From Aplectana chamaeleonis (Eukaryota > Nematoda > Chromadorea > Rhabditida > Cosmocercidae): 64,000 nt of DNA. The stretch is from contig JAPDOI010001712.1 in NCBI GenBank assembly GCA_029168955.1, positions 62,001-126,000 of the forward strand, read 5' to 3'. The translations under genes were made by a program, and so were the position numbers. The notes under the pieces were generated by a model that searched no databases, was not told where the DNA came from, and saw only the letters and a list, made by a program, of their open reading frames with translations. This document shows positions 49,601 through 59,600 of the stretch, piece by piece (position 1 is the stretch's first letter; every line of letters begins with the position of its first letter).

Positions 49601-52600
49601 ACACAGTGCACCGACTTTGCACCAATGCACAATGACGAGTACAACGTATCATGGCGATCCATGCCGACTGTACACGACTACTTGTACTGCAGCCAATCCG
49701 GAATAGTTTCTTAGATTGCAAAAAAAAAAGGTTTGTACCAATGTCAGTTCTTCTGCTCTGAAGCACAGTAATATTGATAGCGTAAGGGTGAAAAGGTCCT
49801 AGTTGGCCTCATAACCGCTAAAGGATCTACTGTGATCAATTAGAAATGGATCAAGCTGGAATCGCCTCTAACTTTAGACCGACCTTACCAGACAGCTCTA
49901 TGTGAAGGCTCTTCATTGAAGAACGGATTTGCTTATGAAAAAAGATGACGGCAACCCCTGCTGACCAAATGATGGCAAACGATAGAACATTATAGTCAAT
50001 ATGGTTTTTTTCCACCGCAATTCTACGTGCAAGCCACTGCATGTGTACGATCGATATATGTCGAACCAGCGATTTCAAATTAGGAGCCAGTGCATGGGAT
50101 TTTTTAGTCCCAGCTAGACCAATAAGTGACAATTTTACAGATATTCAAAATTCTGTGACATTAATCCCCCTGTTACAACCAAAGATAAATACAAGAAATC
50201 ATTGCGTGAAGACATGTACCAGAAAGAAACACTATTTAAAATTTTCATAACGTGGGGAAGCCACATTGTCGATACTTCAATCTCCTCCTGAAATATTTCG
50301 CGCATCCACGGATGAACTTTATAAATAATGCAAATTTCAGAACAGTACTTTAAATAAACAAAAATACCGAAACCTCGTTCAGGAGAAAGAAATCAAACGA
50401 CCTCGAGGGATCCCTGTGAATCACTTAATCCGGATATTGTTGCTGAATATATTTTGAAGCAGAGAATCCTGCTAAATAATATCTGGGGCATTCCTAACGA
50501 GCTCTCGATTTAGATTACAGGCTACGGCGCGAGGTGAGGTCAACTTTTGGTTCGATCACCCCCCCCCATTCCCGTGAATTCCTCAGCCCCCCTCCCCCGT
50601 GAAGAGATAATAATTACAACAGAGGGGGGGGGGGATCCTCAAAGCTTCATTGAATACCCACGATAAATTAGAAGACAACATATGCACAGCGCTGTTAAGT
50701 GGATCACACCTAAAAATTGGTCTCCAAAAACCGTTTTGAACCGGGTAAGAAAACTGAAAGTTATTTGGGTGCCGTACTAGCTTTGCAAGTTCATTTTCAG
50801 GACCCTTCCTAGTACACCGCTCTTCGACTTCAAGCTGCGTCCATGAAATCAGGGTCAAGCGGGGTTGGGAAATTTCGCAGCGGCGGTGGGCGGGTCGCAA
50901 AAATTTTGGCCCGAAAATGAAGTTTAGGAGGATCGCAAACATTTCCGACCAAAAGTAAAATTTGGTGAAGATATCCCGAATTGTTTTTTTGTATATTTCT
51001 GGTCACATAGGGAAAATCGTAGCATTGCTCAGGTTTTAGACGCTGGTGCCCGACTACTGAATAAAATTCCGGCGTCTGACAGTTTTGGTAATCAAATATA
51101 AACTGCCCGAAAAACGCGCCTCGGGGTCGCTACGATTTGCAGAAATTACGCAACGCCCGCTTGACCCTGCATGAAAATTTGGGCACGTTTTTCAGATCGA
51201 AAACGCCTGAGTCGAGCGGGATCACATCTTGTAAGTAAGCTTAAAAATGCACACTCGTGGACGAAATTTCAGGAGACAACGCAGTGAACAACGCTCTTCC
51301 AGATTGGTCAACTATCCATCGTTTTCCCAACTGTCATTTTCTACTTGTAGTTTCCGAGGCCTGAAACTGCAGCTGAGCGCACTCAGGGCGTAACAAAGTC
51401 TTATGCTTCAGCCGATATCGCATCTTGGAAATTGCCTAACGAGTCAATTTCGTGGAGTGAATTGCCAAGAGATGTGAGAGTGAACAATGCTCTTCTCAAA
51501 CAGTCAACTATCCGTCATTTCCCAGCCTTGCAAAATTTAGGCCTCTGGCGGGGTGGAGCCTGTGAAACACAGATTGCTTGAAAATAAATCTCAGTGCCTG
51601 TCGGAGTGAAAGACGCTATTTCTATATCATCATTGCTACAATTATTATTACCACAATCATCCTTATATCCAACATACTACTTCATACTAACAATCTGGCT
51701 CTCAATACCCCCACCCCTAATGGAAACCCAACTTGGTTCTAGGTCGAAGGTCCGACCACCTCCCTGTGATACATCACACCTTGCGACGTGTTGTGTTCGA
51801 TTTAGCACTAGCAGCAAGCGGTGGCTTTTTCGTCCAAACATTCTTATCCCCAGTTATCTTCCACAATAGACCGCCGCTCCGCTGCCGGTAAGGGTATGGT
51901 ATACTTTGTCGCTGTAATGAGCCTAACACAAATCGCGGCGGGACCGGAACAGGTGTCGCGTGTGGGTCGCAGCGACGTGTCGCGGAAGGCTGACATACTG
52001 TAAATGTGCCATAGGTTGTCGCTGCCACTGTCGCTGTGCAGTGCACTGCGATAGTGGGTCGCAAAAGTATACCATACCCCTAATAGTCGAAGTCGCCAGC
52101 TCGTTAGAAATGTATAACAGTACAGTGTTTTGTACAATCCCTGCGACAGCGACAGCGAATCTCGCGGCGAAGTCACTATGAAAGCCCCTTAGCAGTTTAA
52201 TTGTGATCAAATCTACGTCCAGCAGGATCAAGTAGGCCACCTTGCCTCGCACCTTGACGATGGATGCAACTTTCCATCCCCTTAGTGACTTAGGCCGTTT
52301 TTTTTTCAAAGTTTCGACTATTTCTACGTCCCCATCCCTCGATGAAAACTTTTTCGACAGCTCTGAAGAAGAAAATTTTCAAAAAAAAAGTCAAACATTT
52401 CTGTAACCCTCATTTTTTTGTCATTAACGCAACCTCCCTACCCAACTGACGACCCTAGGGTAATGTTTCCCTTCTTTCGCTTAGAAACTTTACTTAAAAA
52501 AAAAAACTAAAAACCACCAACCAACGCCCGTTTTTCGATTCTTCTCATTGAACTTTTTTTTTTGATTCTTCGCATTAAACTAATTTTTTCGAAACTTCAC

Positions 52601-53002
52601 ATTGCACTATTTCTGAAACTGAAAGCCTCGGTCTTATCCTGAGAATCGATTCCGGAACCAACTAATCAGCGCAGACCCATGGACGATGAGTTTGCAGGAA
52701 AACTTAGTGACCTTTCTAGCTGTTATATAAGAAGGATTGGAGCAATAACAATCACTCACCTCTCCCTGCTCATCGATACGACGATGGCCAAGTTTTTGCT
52801 TCTCGCCCGGTTGTTGTTGCTGCATTTCCACACGATCTTCACTCGCTCCAGGAGCATTCTGGAAATTATTGAAACTGGGAAGAACTCAATTTCAAGAAAC
52901 TGATCTTCAGAAAGCAGTGAAACATTCAACAAGAGAAAAAGGAAGAAATTCAAAGGGATATAGACTACTCACCGCTTTAAAATTCACTACCGCCGTTGAC
53001 AT
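40683..53002 (-). CDS. ppk-1: Type I phosphatidylinositol-4-phosphate 5-kinase (PIP5K)
   Basis: It phosphorylates PI(4)P to PI(4,5)P2 at the plasma membrane. Exons, 5' to 3': 52973-53002 ([13 protein letters not shown]), 52760-52858 ([12 protein letters not shown]), 48861-49006 ([17 protein letters not shown]), 48334-48451 ([16 protein letters not shown]), 46178-46330 ([12 protein letters not shown]-binding FIIKTV), 46054-46113 ([16 protein letters not shown]), 45852-45978 ([22 protein letters not shown]), 45681-45794 ([11 protein letters not shown]), 45439-45617 ([10 protein letters not shown]), 44466-44577 ([18 protein letters not shown]), 44302-44378 ([20 protein letters not shown]), 41777-41861 ([22 protein letters not shown]), 40683-40867 (basic tail, TAG). 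Activation-loop KKMEH carries the type I glutamate. All donors and acceptors are GT/AG, with coherent phases except for six single-base breaks at homopolymers. Length of about 490 residues suits a short nematode PIP5K. Either consensus errors or recent decay explains the breaks. Confidence 0.92.
42085..42222 (+). mobile_element. LINE 3'-end fragment in PIP5K intron 11
   Basis: The frame ends [14 protein letters not shown] and TGA, then the short 3' UTR ctctgtggctgcaaagaaga. These match the 3' end of the LINE at 34366 (LWTNPTLVAQFLNL). It lies opposite to the kinase gene and is heavily 5'-truncated. Confidence 0.8.
43276..43562. mobile_element. Foldback MITE in PIP5K intron 11
   Basis: tactgtgcttctctgggcca and tcctgtccgcgattgcg, with a ttgcggccgcgcg block, are inverted between 43469 and 43562. 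Arms are about 90 bp and there is no coding content. Confidence 0.75.
46757..47219. mobile_element. TIR element with a nested element, PIP5K intron 4
   Basis: tctcatttacttatcaatga plus gaagcggt at the left is inverted at 47191-47219. Inside, gggatgagcgga (46888) and tccgctcatccc (ending 47179) delimit a second element. That element is filled with cggaa/ttccg words. Confidence 0.75.
47287..47518. mobile_element. TACAGGCCATAAAACGG foldback MITE, long copy
   Basis: The termini match 9775-9887 (TACAGGCCATAAAACGGCCA, tctcaccgtcg). The extended arms contain cgcacgcgcgtcggaagcga and its inverse around a cgccgcgcgacg core. It lies in PIP5K intron 4. Confidence 0.85.
48573..48799. mobile_element. Palindromic MITE in PIP5K intron 3
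   Basis: gcactgccgttcag and ccgcaaagtgcgcgctg at the left are inverted at 48769-48799. The arms extend through gatgtgggatcac with its inverse gtgatcccacatc. Confidence 0.8.
51892..52080. mobile_element. GGGGTATGGTATA MITE in PIP5K intron 2
   Basis: gggtatggtatactttgtcg at the left and cgcaaaagtataccatacc at the right, with a CTGTCGC-rich interior like 20013-20288. Intron 2 (49007-52759) is otherwise without recognised features, apart from C/G runs near 50560-50635. Confidence 0.75.
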
Positions 53003-53944
53003 CTCGTTCGTGGACGCTTAAGGGCATTTGTTGAATGAAGCTAGGCAGTAGTCCTTAAACACAGGGAAATGTAATCCCGAAGTTGATGGTTAATCAGTCC
53101 GCACGTCATTTGGACGCAAAGGATATGAACAAATCCACAAAACACATCTATGAGTGAAACGAGAGCATCCAAACTTCTAAAATACAAGCAGTTTTACAAT
53201 TTGAAATTCTTCCTTATCAGAAAACTAAAAACGGAAAAGAAAACACTAGGTTGCCTACAACCGCACCGAGCCAGATTAGAACTTTCCTTTTATTGTTACT
53301 GTGTCGTCTTTAGCATAAAAATTCTCCGATTTTCAAACCCCCGCACGTTGCTAATTTTTTCAGAAACTGGTTAGAAAAGGGACAAAACAAGGTATCTACA
53401 GCAGGGACAACAAAGCATTAATTCCCATGAAAAGTACAGGTGGGAATTATGCACGTTCGCGACGATGAATTCCGTCCGCGGAATGAGCATGACCGCACGC
53501 GACGATCGCACGACGCCGCGCGCGGCCATGTGGGAGGAGCCTGCCGGTGAAGGTCTTCCCCTGAGGATCACAGGTTTGCATAATAGAAATACCATAATTC
53601 ACTAGACGAAGGTGGTCCAATAGGTCAAAACCATTGCTAGTTGACAAAAATCTAGACCTCGGCAGCAAGCACAGTTACGGCAAAAGAAGAGCGTCTATGA
53701 ATGAAGGTAGATAGATATAGTAGATGCGTTCCAGGAAGGCTGCCGCTGAAGGACAAAAGTGGGTGTGGTAGCCATGAAATTAGTTTTTATGAAGAAGAAA
53801 CCGGGTGTCAGGCTTGATAGACCAAGTAAATGAAAAATTGAGATAGGTGACTTCCTGAGTCTCAAACCCACTTGTTCCTGCATAAAGGCCGTGTTCACGC
53901 TAACATTCAATGTGGAGAGTATAAGCTGAAACGACTACTTTGCC

Positions 53945-54122
53945 CCCGAGTAGACCAGAAATGACGAAGAAGTTGGAAGAAATCCGCACGAAGTGCACAA
54001 ACACTCTCACTCCGCTCCCATACTCTCAGTGGAACTGTCCGTTGTGACAAAGAAATCTTTTGTGAATCAGCCCTTTGAAATTCTCTGCTCTCTGTTTCTC
54101 CTTTCTTTCCCTTGGACTCATA
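53945..54122 (+). repeat. Dispersed repeat, copy B
   Basis: This copy is collinear with 17232-17405 (gacgaagaa, actctcac, ggaactgtccgttgtgacaa, gaaatcttttgtg, attctctgctctctgtttctc). It ends immediately before the MITE at 54129. Confidence 0.6.
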
Positions 54123-54128
54123 CTGTTA

Positions 54129-54920
54129 GGCCATTGGTATACTTCAGCGACAATCGGTCGCAGGCGACGGACACGGCGACGGAGTCGTCGTCGCCGCATT
54201 GAATCCCACGTGCTTTTGCGTACTGACATTTCCGCACACGCGCATCTGCACAGCGAACAAAAAAAATCGATTATGGTCATGTCATCACAGCCTATGTGGG
54301 ATTCCGTGATATTTCCAAATGTTTTCACTTTCTGTCTCAATATGATCATCATTCTAGTCGTTTTTATTTATCCCTGCTTTTAGTTGGTAGTTGGGGAAGC
54401 GGAAAATCTAGAAGTTGCCATAGAAGAGGCAAAACACGTGGTCTTGGGATATAATCCATGCATTCGACAGCCCAGAAAAAAATGTATAAATAAAAAGGAC
54501 AATTTATAATTAATCGAATGATATAATGACAACACATAAACACTCAATTGAAAAAAATGCAATTAAACAGCTAAACCGAAACATACAAAACTATATTGTC
54601 TTTTGATGTCACTATATTGCCCATGATATACCAAAAATCATATGAAACAGCGTGAAATAGATGAATCTGTGGAGTCCAGGGAAGCCAGCGACAGCCCGTC
54701 GCTGTGCGCTGCACAGCGACGGGCTGTCGCTGCGGCGACGGAGTATACCAGGGTTACGTCACTGAAAACTATAACACCCCTCAGCGACCTGTTTCGGCGA
54801 CGGTCGCACGCAAACTGATCCCGCGGCTAACCCTGCCATAGCGCCGGTGCTGGTCCCGACACGATGAGTGATAGTTGTCCAAACCTGTCGCTGCAGCGAC
54901 AGAGAGGTATACCAATGGCC
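54129..54920. mobile_element. TIR element GGCCATTGGTATAC
   Basis: ggccattggtatac at the left and gtataccaatggcc at the right are perfect 14-bp inverted repeats. CGACGG/GTCGCTG-rich subterminal blocks occur at 54150-54200 and 54690-54910. The ends and interior style resemble the GGGGTATGGTATA family. Confidence 0.75.
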
Positions 54921-56778
54921 TTACCCATAATATACGAAGCTTTGCATACCAATGGGTCCTCTAATTTTCCAGAGATACTTTTTTAATCGTAACTCGGCCT
55001 GACTTGAGCGAAACTTGATGAAACTATAGTATGCTATAGGATATCACAAACCATGTCATACACAATCAAGCTTGTCTTTTGAACACACAGCTTGAGAAAA
55101 TGAGATTAATTTCCGATTTCAAGGTGTGAAATCGAATTAGGGCTATTTCCTCAGAACATGACCATAAAAATTCCAAACCCGCATCACCTCTTTGCAGTGA
55201 AAAGACCTTCAAAGCCGTTTTGTAACAGGGCGATAAAATATTTTCTTGCAGCAAATGAATTCAAGGATTTTCACACCTGATAACTTCAATTCACTTCGAC
55301 ATGAATCAAAACGGGAGAAATCCATACATAAGGTGAACATTGTCAACGATTATACTAAACACTTTTCAAAATGGTTCTACAGCGGAGAATTTTATAGACA
55401 TAAATTTCCAATAAAAAGTACCATTTTTAGGAGTCGCTGGTCGCCCGGAAAATGCTGCAAGGCTGGAAGGTCTCATGATGGAAACAAGTGGTATGGGTCG
55501 TTCCAGCCATTCTCAGAGAGCAGAATTTCAGCTGAAGAAGTGAAAAACTGAGCCGAATAATCTTCAGCTAAAACAATCTTTATATTCCATAACCTTTCAA
55601 AAAATCATGGAAAATGTCGTGATTTAACTGCGGCCATATTCAGGGGACGATCAGAGTGAGCGTTCTCTGCACTAGCAAAACTTAATCATCCCTTCGATTT
55701 CTTCTCCTAAACGACGTTTTACGAGTCAGTGTGCCCACTCAACGCGGAAGCATTTTTGGTGACTACAGTGATCACTTTACATAGTTCTCATAATTGCATA
55801 CTGTCTCTTCCGGAGGAATTGAACTGTCTGTGGATGCCCCTTAAAATGGTACTGAGGCGTTTCGAGCGATCAGTCTACGTAGGATCCATCCGGGTCGGCT
55901 TCATACTTCACGCAACTAGCGAAGCGACTTTCATCCGAATCGGTCGAAAATGGCTATACCTGGTAAGCATTGTCGTGGTCGCTGGAAGAATAAACCCTGC
56001 TCCACACTTTCCGCCTTCTCCGTATCCCGCACTTCATTTCAATGAATATCTGGGTTTATTATTCTCCTTGTAATGTATTTCGTAAACAATACAATATAGT
56101 TACACAAAATAAAATTCCATGGCTTTCGCTTCTTAAGTAAGACGAGTTAATAAATACATACCTTGCTGAAAACAAAAATGTTTCTAAAAGGAGCACAAGT
56201 ACGACAAAAATAGGCTACATGAAGTCTGGGACATTCGTAAAGAGCTGTACATTTTGATCTCACCCACTGAAGAGTGGCCCTTCTCTGTCAAGGCATAGTT
56301 ATCACCAATTATACTTCCCCATGATCATCGCTTGCCATTGGTCGTCGATCAGATTAGAGAGCTCTTTAGAAAAGCCCCTTAGAACGGACTACCCTCATTC
56401 GAGAGCTCCGTGATGGATTTTTGTGGTGAATAAAACTTTTAAACATTCTCAAGAGAGAAACGCAATGAAATCACTGCAAGATTACTTTCGATTCAAATGC
56501 GACCCAAAAACAGTAGTGTTTGAAAGAATGGTTCACAAAAATGTGTATGTAAGCAAACGAGTGACAGAATAAAATAGACAAATCTAACATGAGCATAAAG
56601 GAGCGAGTAAAAAATGAGATGATAAAAGTTCAGTTAAGGTACATAGTTGATGCAACTTTCGCAATGTGAGTGCCTCATAAAAGTAATTTCTCCAAAATAA
56701 AATCCATTTATTTTTTAACGTCTGAGTCCATGTGCTTACCCAGTTTTTGAGTCAAAGTAGCTAACGAATGCAAAACGA
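54921..56778. other. Unassigned, with one weak open frame
   Basis: At 55246-55551 (+) a 101-codon frame follows a good-looking acceptor (ttttcttgcag) but has no partner exon or recognisable motif. I do not call it a gene. Confidence 0.3.
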
Positions 56779-56849
56779 GCGTCGGTAGAGTAATGGTAAA
56801 ACTCTCGCCTGGCAAGCGATGAAGGCAGGTTCAACTCCTGCCTGGTCCC
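56779..56849 (+). tRNA. tRNA-like gene, anticodon GGC (Ala), atypical
   Basis: A cloverleaf can be folded. The acceptor gcgtcgg/ctggtcc has one C-C mismatch and three wobbles. The D arm is gagt/actc, the anticodon stem ctcgc/gcgat encloses loop ctggcaa (GGC at 56811-56813), and the T arm gcagg/cctgc encloses ttcaact. The 5' half resembles eukaryotic tRNA-Gly(GCC) more than tRNA-Ala. Alanine tRNAs with GGC are not usual in eukaryotes. It is probably a diverged or pseudo tRNA; no intron and no variable arm of note. Confidence 0.55.
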
Positions 56850-58048
56850 CAAGTTTTGTGCTTAACTCAGCTATTTTGCAATTCCACATGCTTTCGAAAA
56901 CCCTTCCTAGTTTTGAAACACTCACGGACTTTTGTAATAAGAACTACGTCAAACAAACAGGCAAATATTAGGTGTAAGAATAGAAAAACGGCGTTGTTTT
57001 CTGTTTCGAAAGTAGAAGATGGAATGAAAATACCTTTAATGAGGAAATATAAATAACCAGCAACAGTCAAAATTTTCCTAGATAATCTTCGATAGCACTT
57101 CTCCACGATTTCCGGTTCTATGTTCTACACAATTACCAAGAATATCACTTTGAGCTGCAGAATATATCAAATTTACTCCGTTCGCAGGCTAAAAACCTGG
57201 AAAACAAACGGACGGAAGTGGGAAATGGGAGGGGGAGTTCGTAAACTTAGCTTTTCTACCACCACCAGGTTTGGGAACTGAGCAGTCTAGGCATGAGCGT
57301 TTTTGCCACCTTTTGGAAAAAAATGAAACTCTGGCCACGTTCCGAAACTTAAAAATCCACGAGTAGGTGCATGGTAGACGCGGAGGCTTTCCATAACTCT
57401 ACGATTCATCATGGCAGAAACACCCATCAGTCTGACCTGTGATGTATGGAGAGAGTCCTAAATAGCGAAGGCCTCCTCTGCTTCCGGAATGAATCTGATA
57501 CACTATCACAGCGAGTGATGTCTATTCGTGACCACCTCTGCTCTCAAGCGTCGGAAGTTTCTCATAGAAGAATGTCAAATGTGCTCGGCGAGCGCGAGTG
57601 GCATTGTTACTCTCCGCCGCAGATGAAGCGAGGAGAGTATTGACCGCGTGGCCGAAACTGGTCCACTCAAACGCTTCTCGTCACTCTCTAAAGAGCTGCA
57701 ATCACATGTACCCTGCTGCAAGTGTGGAGATCTAAAGACGCGCCTAAGCAGAAACTTCCTCAGAATATTCTGCACGAATCGCGGGTCCGTGGACAACCAA
57801 AAAATGTACATGGTTGGGTAATCACAGAATTTTAATAAGCCCTGTTCATAGACGAGAAATCGCTCAAAAAATAGAAGAAAAATCAGGTGAAAAGCAATGT
57901 CACTTATTTTTATTCAAACCATGGGCACGTAATGGTTTGAAGAACTCAGTGCTTCTGGTTGAAGCACGGCCAACTAATTTGAAACCTCAAAATTACTAGT
58001 ATTAAGGCGGCGGTTAGAGATAAATAAAACGATTTTCGAAAAAGCTGA
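56850..58048. other. Unassigned non-coding stretch
   Basis: No gene, repeat end or RNA was recognised. Confidence 0.35.
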
Positions 58049-58182
58049 AGCCTAGCTCTCTCGGATGAGTCCGGGCGTAGCAATCAGTCGGTCATGTCAA
58101 CATATAACAAAGATAAGGGAATTTCGACATGACAAGCTCGATGAGCATTACTTCGACCGGCTCAAAATGAGTGACCTAGGCT
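58049..58182 (+). ncRNA. Structured element, copy 2 (possible RNA with pseudoknot)
   Basis: The closing stem agcctagctctctc/gagtgacctaggct pairs at 12 of 14 positions. It shares CGGATGAGTCCGGGC with copy 1 (39072-39212). The inner pairs are gtcatgtc with gacatgac, gtcggtc with gaccggc, and cgggc with gctcg, where a G-U replaces the G-C seen in copy 1. It ends 12 bases before a TTAA MITE. Function is unknown. Confidence 0.35.
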
Positions 58183-58194
58183 ACAGATTGGTCT

Positions 58195-58688
58195 TTAAAG
58201 GCAGTGTTCACGAAGAAAAATGTGTTTCAGTTTCCACTAGGAATGGGTAGTGGAGGGGCACACTGTAACGTTGACGTCGAAAGAACGCATGAAAACGATC
58301 AAGGAAGAGCCCCAAAAGAGCCCGAAGTTGCCACTCCGAGCGCAAGGCGAACCCCAAAAGCGCAACACACGCCCACCGAAGTGAAAAAATGAATGCTCGA
58401 GATCGTGAGATGAGCAATGATTTCCAATCATTAGCATCGTTCTTCCCTTCATTCTCAACTTCTCTCTTTACTCAGGTCAGCTCGCATAGATCGGCTTCAA
58501 AAGACGGAAGTTACAAGCCTCGGACAACTCGTCCACCATGTTTCCTTAGCTCAATCTTTGAGGAACCCTAACTCCATTCCCAGAAGGTCTTGTACGATTT
58601 CAGAGACATCATTGGAATCAGCATGGGGTCGTTTTCAAGATAGGCGGAAAAACAAAAAAACCATTGTTATCGTGAACACTGCCTTTAA
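58195..58688. mobile_element. TTAA-flanked MITE (AGGCAGTGTTCACGA)
   Basis: TTAA AGGCAGTGTTCACGAAG at 58195 and cgtgaacactgcct TTAA ending 58688. Its interior (acaactcgtccaccatg, gaggaaccctaactcc) matches other TTAA elements at 23537 and 34280. Confidence 0.8.
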
Positions 58689-59034
58689 AACCAGCCGATT
58701 ATATAATGCGTTCGACTACCAGAACCTCTCGAATAATCGAAATTCCTACTATTAAAAATTTTTGAGGAATCGAGTTCTCGCCTTAATTGAAATTCTGAAA
58801 GTTCAGATAATCAAGTTTTCGATTGCTTCGATGACGACTTTTGCGGTAGACATCAAGACTCGACGATCCGTCTCGACATGAACATACAAAAATTTCCCTT
58901 CTTTTGGAATTCCCAATAAATGTATATTTTCAATGAAGCTTTCTCAAAAACCTCGAAGGTACGGATAAATTCGAACAAAACTCCTCAAATCTATGAACGA
59001 ATGGATTCGAAAAAATATTTCTGCGAGAAATTGG

Positions 59035-59600
59035 CGCTGCGGCTCCGCGGTACCCACCGAACCTTCAGGCACCGAAGCGGCACTATCCCGGAGCTGCCCC
59101 GGCACTACCGCGGAGCCATAGCGGAACTACCGCGGAGCCGCAGCGGTGATGCAGCAGTGCCGCTTCGGCTCCGCGATAGTGCCGCACCGTCTCCGGAAGA
59201 GTATCTCGTATGAAGTTAATCAAGAATTATTATACAATTAGGGGGGCCTAAGAACAAAAATACGCACCTGCGGTCATTACGTCATCTGTCTAGTAGGGAC
59301 AGAGATAACCGCCGCTTTTGCGCCCAAGGGAATACGGAATGTACCTCAAGCTTGGGTAATTGAACCGGCGACAACTTCGTTTCACCCACACAGGATGGTA
59401 CATCGTACTCCGCGCGGGTTCACTGCTGCATCCTCGCGGAGCCGGCGCGGTTCTAACGCGGAGCCGCTGCGGTACTATCGCGGCGATGTCGAGGCTCAAG
59501 GCATGGCAACAAAATTGTATGATCACGGAGCCGCTGCGGTACTATCGCGGACTATCGCGGCAGAGTCGAGGGTCGCGGTACTTTCCCGGCACTGACGGGG
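59035..59600. repeat. GC-rich region of degenerate CTATCGCGGAGCCG words
   Basis: ggagccgctgcggtactatc and relatives recur in both orientations at 59040-59190 and 59430-59580, suggesting a decayed foldback element. The word usage resembles the interior of 9942-10963. Confidence 0.5.

Noticed and set aside
49851..50132. 93-codon minus frame with a hydrophobic segment
   Set aside because: It lies inside PIP5K intron 2, with no splice signals or family motif to support it.
39072..58182. Hammerhead ribozyme reading of the GATGAGTCC motif
   Set aside because: The core would need CUGAUGA and a GAAAC partner; here it is CGGATGA and no GAAAC sits at the right place in either copy.
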